Source: Bacillus sp. 2205SS5-2 | GTDB taxonomy: Bacteria > Bacillota > Bacilli > Bacillales > Bacillaceae_K | Reading direction: 5' to 3' | Assembly (NCBI RefSeq): GCF_037024155.1 | Contig: NZ_JAYKTS010000026.1 | Location: 1-60,980 of the forward strand | Length of the DNA: 60,980 nucleotides | In this document: positions 19,517 to 31,659 of the stretch, piece after piece | How positions within the stretch are numbered: the first letter of the stretch is position 1 | Layout: each line of letters opens with the position of its first letter | Notes under the pieces: model-generated | Told to the model about the DNA's origin: nothing | What the model saw: the letters and a program-made list of their open reading frames with translations, nothing else | Databases searched by the model: none | Translations under genes and position numbers: made by a program

Positions 19517-19942
19517 GTGGCTAAAAAAGTAGTGAAAGTAGTTAAGTTGCAAATTCCTGCTGGGAAAGCTAATCCGGCTCCACCGGTTGGTCCTGCATTG
19601 GGTCAAGCTGGTGTTAATATCATGGGATTCTGTAAGGAGTTTAACGCTCGTACAGCAGATCAAGCTGGCTTAATTATTCCAGTTGAAATCTCGGTTTTTG
19701 AAGACCGTTCATTTACATTCATCACTAAAACTCCACCTGCAGCTGTTCTTCTTAAAAAAGCAGTTGGAATTGAGTCTGGTTCTGGTGAACCAAACACAAA
19801 AAAAGTTGCTACAATCAAGCGTGACAAAGTACGTGAGATTGCTGAAACGAAAATGCCTGACCTAAACGCTGCAAGTGTAGAAGCTGCAATGCTTATGGTT
19901 GAAGGTACTGCGCGCAGTATGGGTATTGTTGTAGAAGACTAA
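19517..19942 (+). CDS. rplK: 50S ribosomal protein L11
   Basis: L11 forms the GTPase-associated centre with 23S rRNA. From the GTG at 19517 (AAGGAGGTG upstream) it is 141 residues, with the N-terminal proline-rich segment ([19 protein letters not shown]) and the RNA-binding C-terminal domain. A GTG three codons upstream, inside the ribosome binding region, is not the start. rplA follows. Confidence 0.97.
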   Translation: MAKKVVKVVKLQIPAGKANPAPPVGPALGQAGVNIMGFCKEFNARTADQAGLIIPVEISVFEDRSFTFITKTPPAAVLLKKAVGIESGSGEPNTKKVATIKRDKVREIAETKMPDLNAASVEAAMLMVEGTARSMGIVVED

Positions 19943-19973
19943 TCATATAGCAGATTAGTTTGTTGTTGGACGG

Positions 19974-20039
19974 GGTTGCGAGACTGAAAGGTTTATTCTC
20001 GCAACCTTTATTCGTGGGAGGTTATTCCGCTAAAACCAC
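19974..20039 (+). promoter_or_regulatory. rplK-rplA intergenic structures, possible second L1 site
   Basis: A 9 bp stem (GGTTGCGAG at 19974-19982 with CTCGCAACC at 19998-20006) is followed by GTGGGAGG at 20014-20021 and ACCAC at 20035-20039. The second part resembles the L1-type element before rplK, but its upper helix is only two pairs long. Confidence 0.4.
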
Positions 20040-20058
20040 ATTCGAGGAGGAAATGAAA

Positions 20059-20757
20059 ATGGCTAAAAAAGGTAAAAAGTATCTTGAAGCTACTAAGCTA
20101 GTCGATCGTACAACAGCGTACGCTGTTGAAGAAGCGATTGATCTTGCGAAAAAAACAAGCACTGTGAAATTCGATGCAACTGTAGAAGCTGCATTTCGTT
20201 TAGGAATTGATGTACGTAAGAATGACCAACAAATCCGTGGAGCAGTAGTACTTCCAAACGGAACTGGTAAAACTCAACGTGTATTAGTTTTCGCAAAAGG
20301 CGAAAAAGCAAAAGAAGCAGAAGCTGCTGGCGCTGATTTCGTAGGAGATGCAGAATTCATCAACAAAATCAACCAAGGTTGGTTTGAATTTGATGTTATC
20401 GTTGCTACTCCTGACATGATGGGTGAAGTTGGTAAACTTGGTCGTGTTTTAGGACCTAAAGGTTTGATGCCAAACCCTAAAACAGGAACTGTTACTTTTG
20501 ATGTAACAAAAGCTGTTAATGAAATTAAAGCGGGTAAAGTTGAATACCGTGCTGATAAAGCTGGTATCGTACATGTGCCAATTGGAAAAGTTTCATTTGA
20601 AGATGCGAAGCTTGTTGAAAACTTCATCACGATCTTTGAAACAATCCAAAAAGTAAAACCTTCTGCTGCAAAAGGAACATACTTGAAATCTGTGAACCTT
20701 TCTACAACGATGGGTCCAGGAATCAAGGTAGATCCTTCTACTGCGGTTGTAAAATAA
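20059..20757 (+). CDS. rplA: 50S ribosomal protein L1
   Basis: L1 builds the mobile stalk at the E site and, in many bacteria, represses its own mRNA. From the ATG at 20059 (GAGGAGG eight bases upstream) it is 232 residues, the family length. Conserved segments include [18 protein letters not shown] near residue 130 and a C-terminal motif with TMGPGIKVD. An ATG at 20053 is too close to the ribosome binding site. Confidence 0.97.
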   Translation: MAKKGKKYLEATKLVDRTTAYAVEEAIDLAKKTSTVKFDATVEAAFRLGIDVRKNDQQIRGAVVLPNGTGKTQRVLVFAKGEKAKEAEAAGADFVGDAEFINKINQGWFEFDVIVATPDMMGEVGKLGRVLGPKGLMPNPKTGTVTFDVTKAVNEIKAGKVEYRADKAGIVHVPIGKVSFEDAKLVENFITIFETIQKVKPSAAKGTYLKSVNLSTTMGPGIKVDPSTAVVK

Positions 20758-20773
20758 TAACCAAAATATACTA

Positions 20774-20802
20774 TTGACAATAATAGTTATTTAAAATATA
20801 AT
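20774..20802 (+). promoter_or_regulatory. consensus SigA promoter of rplJ-rplL
   Basis: TTGACA at 20774-20779 and TATAAT at 20797-20802 are both perfect, with a 17 base spacer. Confidence 0.9.
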
Positions 20803-20822
20803 TTAGTCTGTTGTTTAAAATA

Positions 20823-20990
20823 AACATTTGTACCGGAGACAGTAGGGGTGGCGACACTTAAAAAACCTGCCGAGGTAATAGCGATATATTCATCCAGTAT
20901 TGTGCTGGATGCCTATTGCCTCCATGTCTACTTTTGTTGTATACGTGGAGGCTTTTATTGTGGCCGAGAACGGTATAAATGTTCATCTAA
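20823..20990 (+). ncRNA. L10-type leader with attenuator
   Basis: This 5' leader lies between the rplJ promoter and rplJ. It contains a 7 bp hairpin (CATCCAG 20891-20897, CTGGATG 20905-20911) and a terminator-like 10 bp stem (GCCTCCATGT from 20918, right arm ending in GGAGGC at 20952) followed by TTTTATT. The place and form fit the known L10 leaders of Firmicutes, where the L10-L12 complex binds its own mRNA. Confidence 0.75.
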
Positions 20991-21012
20991 CAAATCTATA
21001 GGAGGTGTAAAG

Positions 21013-21513
21013 ATGAGCAGTGCTATCGAACAAAAGAAGGTTTTAGTTAGTGAGATTGCTGAGAAACTTGAGAAAAGTGTTTCCACTGTTGTTGTTGACT
21101 ACCGTGGACTTACTGTAGCTGAGGTTACAGAACTACGTAAGCAACTTCGTGAAGCAGGAGTTGAATTTAAGGTTTTCAAAAACTCAATGGTTCGCCGTGC
21201 GGCTGAATCAGCTAACTTAGCTGGAATAAATGAAGTATTAACTGGTCCTAATGCGATTGCATTGAGCACAGAAGACGTAGTAGCGCCTGCGAAAATCCTA
21301 AACGATTTCGCTAAAAAACATGAAGCTTTAGAAATTAAAGCGGGTGTTATTGAAGGAAACGTTGCGACTGCAGAAGAAGTGAAAGCTCTTGCTGAACTTC
21401 CATCACGCGAAGGTTTACTTTCTATGCTATTATCTGTCCTTCAAGCTCCAATGCGCAATGTTGCGCTTGCAACTAAAGCTGTTGCAGAGCAAAAAGAAGA
21501 GCAAGGCGCTTAA
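21013..21513 (+). CDS. rplJ: 50S ribosomal protein L10
   Basis: L10 anchors the L7/L12 dimers on the stalk. From the ATG at 21013 (AGGAGGTG upstream) it has 166 residues: an N-terminal rRNA-binding domain with [17 protein letters not shown] and a C-terminal helix with [14 protein letters not shown] that binds L7/L12. The open frame extends upstream into the leader, but that part is not translated as L10. Confidence 0.96.
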   Translation: MSSAIEQKKVLVSEIAEKLEKSVSTVVVDYRGLTVAEVTELRKQLREAGVEFKVFKNSMVRRAAESANLAGINEVLTGPNAIALSTEDVVAPAKILNDFAKKHEALEIKAGVIEGNVATAEEVKALAELPSREGLLSMLLSVLQAPMRNVALATKAVAEQKEEQGA

Positions 21514-21565
21514 TTTGAACTTTTCGTTCTAAAAAAACTAAACATCCTTAAGGAGGAAATATACA

Positions 21566-21931
21566 ATGACTAAAGAGCAAATCATTGACGCGATCAAAGA
21601 AATGACCGTTCTTGAACTGAACGACTTAGTAAAAGCAATTGAAGAAGAATTTGGAGTAACTGCTGCAGCTCCTGTAGCTGTAATGGGTGGAGCTGCTGGT
21701 GCAGACGCTGCTGTTGAGCAAACAGAATTCGATCTAGTATTAACTAGTGCTGGAGCTTCAAAAATCAAAGTTATCAAAGCGGTTCGTGAAATCACAGGTC
21801 TTGGTCTTAAAGAAGCGAAAGAACTTGTTGATAACGCTCCAAAACCACTTAAAGAAGGTATCGCTAAAGAAGAAGCTGAAGAGCTTAAAGCTAAACTTGA
21901 AGAAGTTGGCGCTGGCGTAGAAGTTAAGTAA
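21566..21931 (+). CDS. rplL: 50S ribosomal protein L7/L12
   Basis: L7/L12 recruits translation GTPases. Its 121 residues comprise an N-terminal dimerisation domain, an Ala/Gly-rich hinge (about 35-50) and the C-terminal factor-binding domain with [28 protein letters not shown] precedes the ATG. A strong terminator ends the rplJ-rplL unit. Confidence 0.97.
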   Translation: MTKEQIIDAIKEMTVLELNDLVKAIEEEFGVTAAAPVAVMGGAAGADAAVEQTEFDLVLTSAGASKIKVIKAVREITGLGLKEAKELVDNAPKPLKEGIAKEEAEELKAKLEEVGAGVEVK

Positions 21932-21943
21932 TTTTTAATGAAA

Positions 21944-21972
21944 AAGCTCGCTATTAAAGCGAGCTTTTTTTT
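21944..21972 (+). terminator. intrinsic terminator after rplL
   Basis: AAGCTCGCT (21944-21952) pairs with AGCGAGCTT (21958-21966) and is followed by eight T residues in a row. Confidence 0.92.
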
Positions 21973-22127
21973 CACATTCTTTTTATCCTATTTGAGGAGT
22001 ATTTTCCTTGTAATTTGGATAAAAAGGAAAGAGAGTAGTTCTAAATAGGGAAAATCATTTTGACAAAAAAGAAAAAGATTCTTTCCTTATACTTTATCTT
22101 TTGATTTTATTTTGTAGGAGGGTCTTA

Positions 22128-22727
22128 ATGACGGATCATTATTACTCCCGCACACCAAACGTTGAAAGTAATCCAGTGTATTGGCGTGTTGAATTAAGAG
22201 GGAATACCTTTAAATTCAAGACCGATCAGGGAGTATTTTCGAAAAATGAAGTGGATTATGGATCACGTTTGTTGATTGATGTTTTTCAATCTCCTCGTGT
22301 GAAGGGTGATTTGTTAGACGTTGGTTGTGGATACGGCCCCATAGGTCTTTCGCTAGCCAAGTCTTCTCAAGATTGTACTGTAAGCATGGTAGATGTTAAT
22401 GAAAGAGCATTGTCTCTTGCGAAAGAAAATGCTGAAAACAACAACGTACACAATGTTTCGATTTATGAGAGTGATGAACTTCACTCTGTTGTGGGTGAAT
22501 TTGCAGCGATTGTAACGAATCCTCCAATTAGAGCAGGGAAAACGGTTGTTCATAATATTTTGCGTCAAAGTTTTCAGCATCTGCTAGTAGGAGGAGAGCT
22601 TTGGGTGGTTATTCAAAAGAAGCAAGGAGCACCATCAGCTCAAAGTAAGCTAGAGGAAATTTTCGGTAATGTTGATGTGGTAGTGAAGAAAAAAGGCTAC
22701 CATATTTTAAGAGCACAAAAACATTGA
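22128..22727 (+). CDS. ybxB: RsmC/YbxB-like class I methyltransferase (probable 16S rRNA)
   Basis: A 199-residue S-adenosylmethionine-dependent methyltransferase. Motif I LDVGCGYGPIG lies near residue 65, and the catalytic NPPIRAGK near 136 is typical of N2-guanine rRNA methyltransferases of the RsmC/RsmD type. Rib modification is inferred from the family; the exact base is not seen in the sequence. The ATG at 22128 follows TAGGAGGG. It stands alone between rplL and rpoB, as in B. subtilis. Confidence 0.9.
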   Translation: MTDHYYSRTPNVESNPVYWRVELRGNTFKFKTDQGVFSKNEVDYGSRLLIDVFQSPRVKGDLLDVGCGYGPIGLSLAKSSQDCTVSMVDVNERALSLAKENAENNNVHNVSIYESDELHSVVGEFAAIVTNPPIRAGKTVVHNILRQSFQHLLVGGELWVVIQKKQGAPSAQSKLEEIFGNVDVVVKKKGYHILRAQKH

Positions 22728-22752
22728 CGCATTATAATAGCTATGATAGTAT
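22724..22752 (+). promoter_or_regulatory. candidate rpoB promoter
   Basis: TTGACG at 22724-22729, overlapping the ybxB stop, and TAGTAT at 22747-22752 are 17 bases apart, with a TGA extension before the -10. Confidence 0.5.
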
Positions 22753-22865
22753 TATAAAATGCAAAATTATTAACATCCGGTAATATGCCTTCTTGTATAT
22801 ATATGTATAATTATTGGATGAGTTGGAAAAAATATTAACATAATAGCTCGTCATGTGGAAAATGA

Positions 22866-22896
22866 GGTTTTTAGGATTAAAACCCTTTTTCTTTTT
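22866..22896 (+). terminator. possible attenuator in the rpoB leader
   Basis: GGTTTT (22866-22871) can pair with AAAACC (22879-22884) and is followed by a T-rich run (CTTTTTCTTTTTG). The stem is short and A+T-rich, so the element would leak or need a helper factor. Confidence 0.4.
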
Positions 22897-22973
22897 GTCT
22901 TATGATAGGGAAACTGTTCTAAGATAAGACATGATAGACGCAACCAAAACGCTTGATTTGAGGGGTGAATCAG

Positions 22974-25900
22974 TTGACAGGTCAACTTGTTCAGTATGGA
23001 CGACACCGCCAACGCAGAAGTTTTGCGCGTATCAGTGAAGTACTTGAATTGCCAAACTTAATTGAAATTCAATCTTCATCTTATCAATGGTTTCTTGATG
23101 AGGGTTTGCGAGAGATGTTTCATGACATTTCGCCAATCGAAGATTTCACTGGTAATCTTTCTCTTGAGTTTATCGATTATAGCTTAGGAGAGCCAAAATA
23201 TCCGGTGGACGAATCTAAAGAAAGAGACGTTACATATTCTGCGCCATTGCGTGTGAAAGTACGTCTTGTAAACAAAGAAACCGGAGAAGTGAAGGACCAA
23301 GACGTATTTATGGGTGACTTCCCATTAATGACGGAAACGGGAACGTTTGTTATTAATGGAGCTGAGCGAGTAATTGTTTCTCAGCTAGTACGTTCTCCAA
23401 GTGTCTACTATAGCGGTAAAGTAGACAAAAACGGTAAAAAAGGTTTTACAGCAACAGTTATTCCAAACCGTGGAGCATGGCTGGAGTATGAAACAGATGC
23501 TAAAGATGTTGTTTATGTTCGTATTGATCGTACGCGTAAACTTCCAGTCACGGTTTTATTACGTTCACTTGGTTTCGGCTCTGATCAAGAAATCATCGAT
23601 TTAGTCGGTGATAATGAATACATCCGTAATACGCTTGAAAAAGATAATACGGAAAGCATTGATAAAGCATTATTAGAAATTTATGAACGTCTTCGCCCTG
23701 GTGAACCACCTACGGTTGAAAACGCAAAAAGTTTACTAGTCTCTCGCTTTTTTGATCCCAAACGCTATGATTTAGCGAATGTTGGCCGTTACAAAATGAA
23801 CAAGAAGCTTCATATTAAAAATCGCTTATTTGGTCAAGTTTTAGCGGAAACATTAGCTGATCCTGAAACAGGAGAAATCATTGCTGAAGAGGGAGTAACA
23901 CTCGATCGTCGTACGCTCGACAAGATTCTTCCATACCTAGAAAAAGGTATTAATTTTAATTCGTACAACCAAGTTGGCGGAGTATTACAAGAAGATGTAG
24001 TGTTACAATCTATTAAAATTTACGCGCCAAATGACGATGGTGAAAAAGTAATCAATGTGATAAGCAATGCTTATGTAGAAGAAGAGATTAAAAACATTAC
24101 AGCTTCTGATATTATTGCTTCAATCAGTTACTTCTTCAATCTATTACATGGTGTAGGCGATACAGATGATATCGATCATTTAGGAAATCGTCGTCTTCGT
24201 TCTGTGGGAGAGCTTTTACAAAACCAATTCCGTATCGGGTTATCTCGAATGGAAAGAGTGGTTCGTGAAAGAATGTCCATTCAAGACACGGCTACCATTA
24301 CGCCACAACAACTGATAAACATTCGACCGGTCATTGCCTCTATCAAAGAGTTTTTCGGTAGTTCTCAGCTTTCTCAGTTCATGGATCAAACGAATCCATT
24401 AGCAGAGTTAACGCATAAGAGACGTTTATCTGCATTAGGGCCTGGTGGATTAACGCGTGAACGTGCTGGTTTCGAAGTGCGTGACGTGCATTATTCTCAC
24501 TACGGTCGTATGTGTCCAATCGAGACACCTGAGGGACCGAATATCGGATTGATTAACTCCCTATCCTCATTTGCGAAAGTGAATCGCTTCGGTTTTATTG
24601 AAACGCCGTATCGAAGAGTTGATCCTGAAACAGGAAAAGTAACGAGCCGTATTGATTATCTTACAGCAGATGAAGAAGATAATTATGTTGTTGCTCAAGC
24701 GAATGCTCGTTTAGGAGAAGATGGGACCTTCCTTGATGATGAAGTTGTTGCTCGTTTCCGTGGGGAAAATACCGTTGTTATTCGAGAACGAGTAGATTAT
24801 ATGGACGTTTCTCCGAAGCAAGTAGTTTCTGCTGCGACAGCTTGTATTCCTTTCTTGGAAAATGATGACTCAAACCGTGCCCTTATGGGAGCGAACATGC
24901 AACGTCAAGCAGTACCGTTGATGCAGCCTGAATCGCCAATCGTAGGTACAGGGATGGAACATGTTTCAGCAAAAGACTCTGGTGCCGCTGTTATTTGTAA
25001 ACATGAAGGAATAGTAGAACGTGTGGAAGCCAAACAAGTTTGGGTACGACGCATTCTTCATGTTGAGGGTAATGAAGTACTAGGTGATCTTGATAAATAT
25101 AAAATGCAAAAATTTATTCGTTCTAACCAAGGTACGTGCTATAACCAACGCCCAATTGTCAGTGAAGGAGATCGTGTTACTAAAGGAGAGATCCTAGGTG
25201 ACGGACCTTCAATGGAAAAAGGTGAACTTGCACTAGGACGTAATGTTATGGTCGGGTTTATGACTTGGGATGGATATAACTACGAGGATGCTATCATTAT
25301 GAGTGAACGTCTTGTAAAAGACGACGTATACACTTCAATTCATATTGAAGAATATGAATCAGAATCTCGTGATACGAAGCTCGGACCTGAAGAAATCACT
25401 CGTGATATTCCAAATGTTGGGGAAGATGCTCTTCGTAACCTTGATGAGCGTGGTATTATCCGAATTGGAGCAGAAGTGAAAGACGGAGATCTGTTAGTTG
25501 GTAAAGTTACCCCTAAAGGAGTAACGGAATTAACAGCAGAAGAACGCCTATTGCATGCAATTTTTGGAGAAAAAGCTCGTGAGGTACGTGATACATCTCT
25601 ACGAGTACCACATGGTGGTGGTGGGATTGTTTTAGACGTCAAAGTATTTAATCGTGAAGATGGAGATGAACTTCCTCCAGGTGTAAACCAGTTAGTTCGC
25701 GCCTATATCGTTCAGAAGCGTAAGATTTCTGAAGGAGATAAAATGGCTGGACGACATGGTAACAAAGGGGTTATATCCCGCATTTTACCTGAGGAAGACA
25801 TGCCATATTTACCAGACGGAACACCTATCGATATCATGCTTAACCCACTAGGGGTACCATCTCGTATGAATATCGGTCAAGTACTAGAGCTTCATTTAGG

Positions 25901-26531
25901 TATGGCAGCTCGTTACTTAGGTATTCATGTAGCTTCACCAGTTTTTGATGGAGCTCGTGAAGAAGATGTTTGGTCAACGATTGAAGAAGCAGGAATGGCT
26001 CGCGATGCTAAAACAATTTTGTATGATGGAAGGACGGGTGAACCGTTTGACAACCGTGTATCTGTAGGTATCATGTATATGATTAAACTTGCGCACATGG
26101 TAGATGACAAACTTCATGCTCGTTCAACAGGACCATACTCACTTGTTACACAACAACCTCTTGGTGGTAAAGCACAATTTGGTGGACAGCGTTTCGGTGA
26201 GATGGAGGTTTGGGCATTGGAAGCCTACGGTGCAGCTTATACACTACAAGAAATTCTTACTGTGAAGTCAGATGATGTTGTAGGACGCGTGAAAACATAT
26301 GAAGCGATCGTTAAAGGTGAAAATGTTCCAGAACCAGGCGTTCCTGAGTCCTTTAAAGTACTAATTAAAGAACTTCAAAGTCTAGGTATGGATGTTAAAA
26401 TCCTATCTAGTGATGATAAAGAAATAGAAATGCGTGATCTCGAAGATGAAGATGACGTTCATCAAGCGGACACATTAAATATTGCAGAAAAGAAAGAATC
26501 AGATGCTGAAAAAGTTGGGTCTAAAGAATAA
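22974..26531 (+). CDS. rpoB: RNA polymerase beta subunit
   Basis: RpoB forms one half of the RNA polymerase cleft. From the TTG at 22974 (preceded by GAGGGGTGA) it is 1185 residues; a GTG three codons upstream lies inside the ribosome binding site. The rifampicin-contact region near residue 465 reads [14 protein letters not shown] and then [11 protein letters not shown], the sensitive consensus. [13 protein letters not shown], near 925, is conserved. The C-terminal tail is acidic and Lys-rich, and variable as in other Bacillaceae. Confidence 0.98.
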   Translation: MTGQLVQYGRHRQRRSFARISEVLELPNLIEIQSSSYQWFLDEGLREMFHDISPIEDFTGNLSLEFIDYSLGEPKYPVDESKERDVTYSAPLRVKVRLVNKETGEVKDQDVFMGDFPLMTETGTFVINGAERVIVSQLVRSPSVYYSGKVDKNGKKGFTATVIPNRGAWLEYETDAKDVVYVRIDRTRKLPVTVLLRSLGFGSDQEIIDLVGDNEYIRNTLEKDNTESIDKALLEIYERLRPGEPPTVENAKSLLVSRFFDPKRYDLANVGRYKMNKKLHIKNRLFGQVLAETLADPETGEIIAEEGVTLDRRTLDKILPYLEKGINFNSYNQVGGVLQEDVVLQSIKIYAPNDDGEKVINVISNAYVEEEIKNITASDIIASISYFFNLLHGVGDTDDIDHLGNRRLRSVGELLQNQFRIGLSRMERVVRERMSIQDTATITPQQLINIRPVIASIKEFFGSSQLSQFMDQTNPLAELTHKRRLSALGPGGLTRERAGFEVRDVHYSHYGRMCPIETPEGPNIGLINSLSSFAKVNRFGFIETPYRRVDPETGKVTSRIDYLTADEEDNYVVAQANARLGEDGTFLDDEVVARFRGENTVVIRERVDYMDVSPKQVVSAATACIPFLENDDSNRALMGANMQRQAVPLMQPESPIVGTGMEHVSAKDSGAAVICKHEGIVERVEAKQVWVRRILHVEGNEVLGDLDKYKMQKFIRSNQGTCYNQRPIVSEGDRVTKGEILGDGPSMEKGELALGRNVMVGFMTWDGYNYEDAIIMSERLVKDDVYTSIHIEEYESESRDTKLGPEEITRDIPNVGEDALRNLDERGIIRIGAEVKDGDLLVGKVTPKGVTELTAEERLLHAIFGEKAREVRDTSLRVPHGGGGIVLDVKVFNREDGDELPPGVNQLVRAYIVQKRKISEGDKMAGRHGNKGVISRILPEEDMPYLPDGTPIDIMLNPLGVPSRMNIGQVLELHLGMAARYLGIHVASPVFDGAREEDVWSTIEEAGMARDAKTILYDGRTGEPFDNRVSVGIMYMIKLAHMVDDKLHARSTGPYSLVTQQPLGGKAQFGGQRFGEMEVWALEAYGAAYTLQEILTVKSDDVVGRVKTYEAIVKGENVPEPGVPESFKVLIKELQSLGMDVKILSSDDKEIEMRDLEDEDDVHQADTLNIAEKKESDAEKVGSKE

Positions 26532-26590
26532 GACTCAAAAACTTTAGGCAATAAGGGTTAAAGCCTGAGATTAAAAGGGAGGTCGGCCCC

Positions 26591-29500
26591 TTGCTAGATG
26601 TAAATAATTTTGAGTACATGAAAATTGGTCTTGCTTCACCAGATAAGATTCGTTCTTGGTCTCATGGAGAAGTGAAAAAGCCAGAAACAATTAACTACCG
26701 AACACTAAAACCGGAAAAAGACGGTTTGTTCTGTGAACGTATTTTCGGACCAACCAAAGATTGGGAATGTCATTGTGGAAAATACAAACGTGTACGCTAT
26801 AAAGGTGTAGTTTGTGATCGTTGTGGAGTAGAAGTAACGCGTGCGAAGGTACGTCGTGAACGCATGGGTCATATTGAACTTGCAGCACCGGTATCACACA
26901 TCTGGTACTTCAAAGGAATTCCAAGCAGAATGGGACTTCTTCTTGATATGTCCCCTCGCTCCTTGGAGGAAATTATCTATTTCGCTTCATATGTTGTAAC
27001 AGAATCTGGCGACACGGCTTTAGAAAAGAAACAACTCCTTTCTGAAAAGGAATACCGTGCTTACCGTGAAAAGTACGGCGTTAAATTCCAAGCAGCTATG
27101 GGTGCAGAAGCAATTAAAAAGCTTTTGCAAGATATCGATTTAGATAAAGAAGCAGATATGTTAAAAGAAGAATTAAAAACAGCTCAAGGTCAACGTCGTA
27201 CACGTGCGATTAAACGCCTTGAAGTTGTGGAATCTTTCCGTAGTTCTGGAAACGATCCAGATTGGATGATTCTAGATGTTCTTCCAGTAATACCTCCAGA
27301 GCTCCGTCCGATGGTTCAGTTGGATGGTGGACGCTTTGCTACATCTGACTTAAACGATTTATATCGTCGTGTTATTAACCGTAACAATCGATTAAAACGT
27401 CTATTAGATTTAGGTGCGCCAAGTATTATTGTTCAAAATGAAAAGCGTATGCTTCAAGAAGCAGTAGACGCATTAATTGATAATGGTCGTCGTGGCCGTC
27501 CAGTAACTGGACCAGGTAACCGTCCATTAAAATCTCTTTCTCACATGCTAAAAGGGAAACAAGGTCGTTTCCGTCAAAACCTTTTAGGGAAACGTGTTGA
27601 CTATTCAGGTCGTTCAGTAATTGTAGTTGGACCAAACTTGAAAATGTATCAATGTGGATTACCTAAGGAAATGGCTCTTGAGTTATTTAAACCTTTTGTT
27701 ATGAAGGAATTAGTTGAAAGAGGCCTGGCTCATAATATTAAAAGCGCCAAACGTAAAATTGAGCGTGTACACCCTGAAGTATGGGATGTATTAGAACAGG
27801 TAATTAAGGAACATCCAGTCCTATTGAACCGAGCGCCTACTCTTCATAGACTAGGAATTCAAGCGTTTGAGCCTACACTTGTTGCAGGAAGAGCTATTCG
27901 TCTTCATCCTCTTGTTTGTACAGCTTATAACGCTGACTTCGATGGTGATCAAATGGCGGTTCACGTACCACTCTCTGCTGAAGCTCAAGCTGAAGCAAGA
28001 ATGTTAATGCTTGCTGCGCAGAATATATTAAATCCAAAAGACGGAAAACCTGTCGTTACGCCGTCACAGGATATGGTTTTAGGGAACTACTATTTAACAA
28101 TGGAACGCGAAGGAGCAATTGGAGAAGGGATCATCTTTAAAGATTCGAACGAAGCAATTTTGGCTTATCAAAATGGTTATGTTCACCTTCACACTCGAAT
28201 TGCGATTGCTGCGAAGTCCTTAAATAACCCAACGTTTACAGATAAACAAAAAAATCAATTGTTAGTAACAACTGTTGGTAAATTAATTTTCAATGAAATC
28301 CTACCGGAATCGTTCCCGTATATAAACGAACCGACAAAGGGCAATCTTGAAAAAGAAACACCAGCCAAATACTTTATTGATTCAACGGTTAATACGAAAG
28401 AACATATCGCTCAACAAGAAGCGATTTCTCCTTTCAAAAAGAAAATTTTAGGTAATATCATTGCGGAAGTGTTTAAACGTTTTCATATTACGGAAACATC
28501 AAAAATGCTAGACCGAATGAAGGACTTAGGATTTAAATACTCTACAAAAGCTGGAATCACGGTTGGTGTATCTGATATCGTGGTATTGGCTGAAAAGCAA
28601 ACGATTATTCATGAAGCTCAAACAAAAGTAGATAACGTTATGAAGCAATTCAGACGTGGCTTAATAACTGAAGAGGAACGTTACGATCGCGTAATTTCTA
28701 TATGGAGTGAAGCGAAAGACAACATTCAAGGGAAATTAATGAAAACTCTTGATGTTTCTAACCCAATCTTCATGATGAGTGATTCAGGAGCTCGTGGTAA
28801 CGCATCTAACTTTACACAGCTTGCTGGTATGCGTGGTTTAATGGCCAACCCGGCAGGACGAATCATTGAATTACCGATTAAATCAAGTTTCCGTGAAGGG
28901 TTAACCGTATTAGAGTACTTTATCTCGACACATGGTGCTCGTAAAGGACTTGCAGATACAGCCCTTAAAACAGCCGACTCAGGTTACCTTACTCGTCGAC
29001 TCGTGGATGTAGCACAAGATGTTATCGTAAGAGAAGAAGATTGTGGAACTGATCGTGGTTTACACGTAGCTTCTTTAAAAGAAGGAACTGAAATAATTGA
29101 GCCTCTTGAAGAACGTCTAATCGGACGCTATTCTCGTAAAACAATCAAACACCCTGAAACTGAGGAAGTTTTGCTTGAAGAAAATGGCTTAATTACGGAA
29201 GACCTTGCGTTGCAAATTATCACAGCAGGCATTGAATCTGTATGGATTCGCTCCGCCTTTACGTGCAACACACGTCATGGGGTATGTGAGAAATGTTATG
29301 GTGTTAACTTAGCAACAGGACAAAAAGTTGAAGTAGGGGAAGCTGTTGGTATTATTGCAGCGCAATCAATTGGTGAGCCTGGTACACAGCTTACGATGCG
29401 TACCTTCCATACTGGAGGGGTTGCTGGAGATGATATCACACAAGGTTTGCCTCGTATCCAAGAGATATTTGAAGCTCGTAATCCAAAAGGTCAAGCGGTG

Positions 29501-30187
29501 ATCTCTGATATTAACGGTGTTGTTACAGCTGTAAATGAAATCAAAGATCGTCAACAAGAAATCGTTATTCAAGGCGACGTTGAAACTCGTTCTTATACAG
29601 CACCGTATACTGCAAGGCTAAAAGTAGCCGTTAACTCTGAAATCGAAAGAGGACAAGTGTTAACAGAAGGGTCAATTGATCCAAAAGAACTACTCAAAGT
29701 CCTTGATGTCAATGCTGTTCAAGAGTACCTACTTCGCGAAGTACAAAAAGTATATCGTATGCAAGGGGTAGAAATTGGAGATAAGCACGTAGAGGTAATG
29801 GTTCGTCAAATGCTACGAAAAGTTCGTGTTATCGACGCAGGCGAAACAGATGTTTTACCAGGTACTCTATTAGATGTTCACCAATTTACAGATGCAAATA
29901 GAAAAGCGTTACTAGTTGGAGATGTTCCAGCTACAGGTCGTCCGGTTCTATTAGGAATTACAAAAGCATCTCTTGAAACAGACTCCTTCTTATCTGCCGC
30001 TTCTTTCCAAGAAACGACTCGTGTCTTGACTGATGCAGCGATAAAAGGAAAACGTGACGAATTACTAGGTCTAAAAGAAAATGTAATCATTGGTAAATTA
30101 GTACCGGCAGGTACAGGTATGGAAAGATATAGAAATTCAGAGCCGGTTTTATCAGAGCGGCTTGAAGAAACTTTAACTGTTGAATAG
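26591..30187 (+). CDS. rpoC: RNA polymerase beta' subunit
   Basis: RpoC carries the active site: the metal-binding [13 protein letters not shown] lies near residue 450. An N-terminal zinc site ([20 protein letters not shown]) is near 60-80 and the second zinc cluster ([13 protein letters not shown]) near 895. The bridge helix and trigger loop segments are present ([10 protein letters not shown] near 935). The start is a TTG after AAGGGAGG, giving 1198 residues. It follows rpoB by 59 bases in one operon. Confidence 0.98.
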   Translation: MLDVNNFEYMKIGLASPDKIRSWSHGEVKKPETINYRTLKPEKDGLFCERIFGPTKDWECHCGKYKRVRYKGVVCDRCGVEVTRAKVRRERMGHIELAAPVSHIWYFKGIPSRMGLLLDMSPRSLEEIIYFASYVVTESGDTALEKKQLLSEKEYRAYREKYGVKFQAAMGAEAIKKLLQDIDLDKEADMLKEELKTAQGQRRTRAIKRLEVVESFRSSGNDPDWMILDVLPVIPPELRPMVQLDGGRFATSDLNDLYRRVINRNNRLKRLLDLGAPSIIVQNEKRMLQEAVDALIDNGRRGRPVTGPGNRPLKSLSHMLKGKQGRFRQNLLGKRVDYSGRSVIVVGPNLKMYQCGLPKEMALELFKPFVMKELVERGLAHNIKSAKRKIERVHPEVWDVLEQVIKEHPVLLNRAPTLHRLGIQAFEPTLVAGRAIRLHPLVCTAYNADFDGDQMAVHVPLSAEAQAEARMLMLAAQNILNPKDGKPVVTPSQDMVLGNYYLTMEREGAIGEGIIFKDSNEAILAYQNGYVHLHTRIAIAAKSLNNPTFTDKQKNQLLVTTVGKLIFNEILPESFPYINEPTKGNLEKETPAKYFIDSTVNTKEHIAQQEAISPFKKKILGNIIAEVFKRFHITETSKMLDRMKDLGFKYSTKAGITVGVSDIVVLAEKQTIIHEAQTKVDNVMKQFRRGLITEEERYDRVISIWSEAKDNIQGKLMKTLDVSNPIFMMSDSGARGNASNFTQLAGMRGLMANPAGRIIELPIKSSFREGLTVLEYFISTHGARKGLADTALKTADSGYLTRRLVDVAQDVIVREEDCGTDRGLHVASLKEGTEIIEPLEERLIGRYSRKTIKHPETEEVLLEENGLITEDLALQIITAGIESVWIRSAFTCNTRHGVCEKCYGVNLATGQKVEVGEAVGIIAAQSIGEPGTQLTMRTFHTGGVAGDDITQGLPRIQEIFEARNPKGQAVISDINGVVTAVNEIKDRQQEIVIQGDVETRSYTAPYTARLKVAVNSEIERGQVLTEGSIDPKELLKVLDVNAVQEYLLREVQKVYRMQGVEIGDKHVEVMVRQMLRKVRVIDAGETDVLPGTLLDVHQFTDANRKALLVGDVPATGRPVLLGITKASLETDSFLSAASFQETTRVLTDAAIKGKRDELLGLKENVIIGKLVPAGTGMERYRNSEPVLSERLEETLTVE

Positions 30188-30193
30188 ATAGTT

Positions 30194-30221
30194 AGGTGCG
30201 GCGCGTTTTTCGCGCCGCCCT
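30194..30221 (+). other. GC-rich hairpin between rpoC and the L7Ae-like gene
   Basis: AGGtGCGGCGCG pairs with CGCGCCGCCCT around a TTTTT loop, giving 11 pairs with one bulge. No T-run follows it on either strand, so it is not a canonical terminator. Confidence 0.65.
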
Positions 30222-30318
30222 AAAAAATCTTGATGAAGGATGTTGACATTCATAAATTAAGATGATAATATATTCAAGGTTGCTCCTATATTTAACCTGT
30301 AACTTTGGAGGATCTTAA

Positions 30319-30567
30319 ATGTCTTATGAAAAAGTAGCACAGGCTAATAGTGTTATTGTAGGAACAAAGCAGACAGTGAAGGCAATAAAAACTGGTATCG
30401 TTCAAGAAATAGTCATTGCAAAAGATGCTGACCCAAAGGTTACGGCAAAAGTTGCAGAAGTGGCTGCTGAATTGAACGTACAGATCACTATAGTAGATTC
30501 GATGAAAAAGCTTGGAAGAGCTTGTGGAATTGAAGTAGGAGCTGCAACTGTTGCCATCATCTATTAA
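30319..30567 (+). CDS. rplGB: L7Ae-family K-turn RNA-binding protein (YbxF type)
   Basis: An 82-residue member of the L7Ae/L30e family, which bind kink-turns in RNA. It keeps the Lys-rich N-terminal strand, the central [15 protein letters not shown] helix-strand region and the terminal [13 protein letters not shown] segment of the family. In B. subtilis the equivalent gene heads the str cluster. A ribosome-associated role is plausible but not shown here. TTGGAGG precedes the ATG. Confidence 0.9.
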   Translation: MSYEKVAQANSVIVGTKQTVKAIKTGIVQEIVIAKDADPKVTAKVAEVAAELNVQITIVDSMKKLGRACGIEVGAATVAIIY

Positions 30568-30655
30568 TGTGGTTTTTGTGAGTATGAGGTACTTGCAAAG
30601 ACTTTGTTTTTACCCAAAAATGAACCACCTGGATGTGTGGGCTTAACATAAATGA

Positions 30656-31093
<438 letters not shown>

Positions 31094-31111
31094 TCTAAAC
31101 TATACAGCTAG

Positions 31112-31612
<501 letters not shown>

Positions 31613-31659
31613 AATTCACTTTATAAAAAAATACTCATATAAGGAAGGAGAAAGACAAG

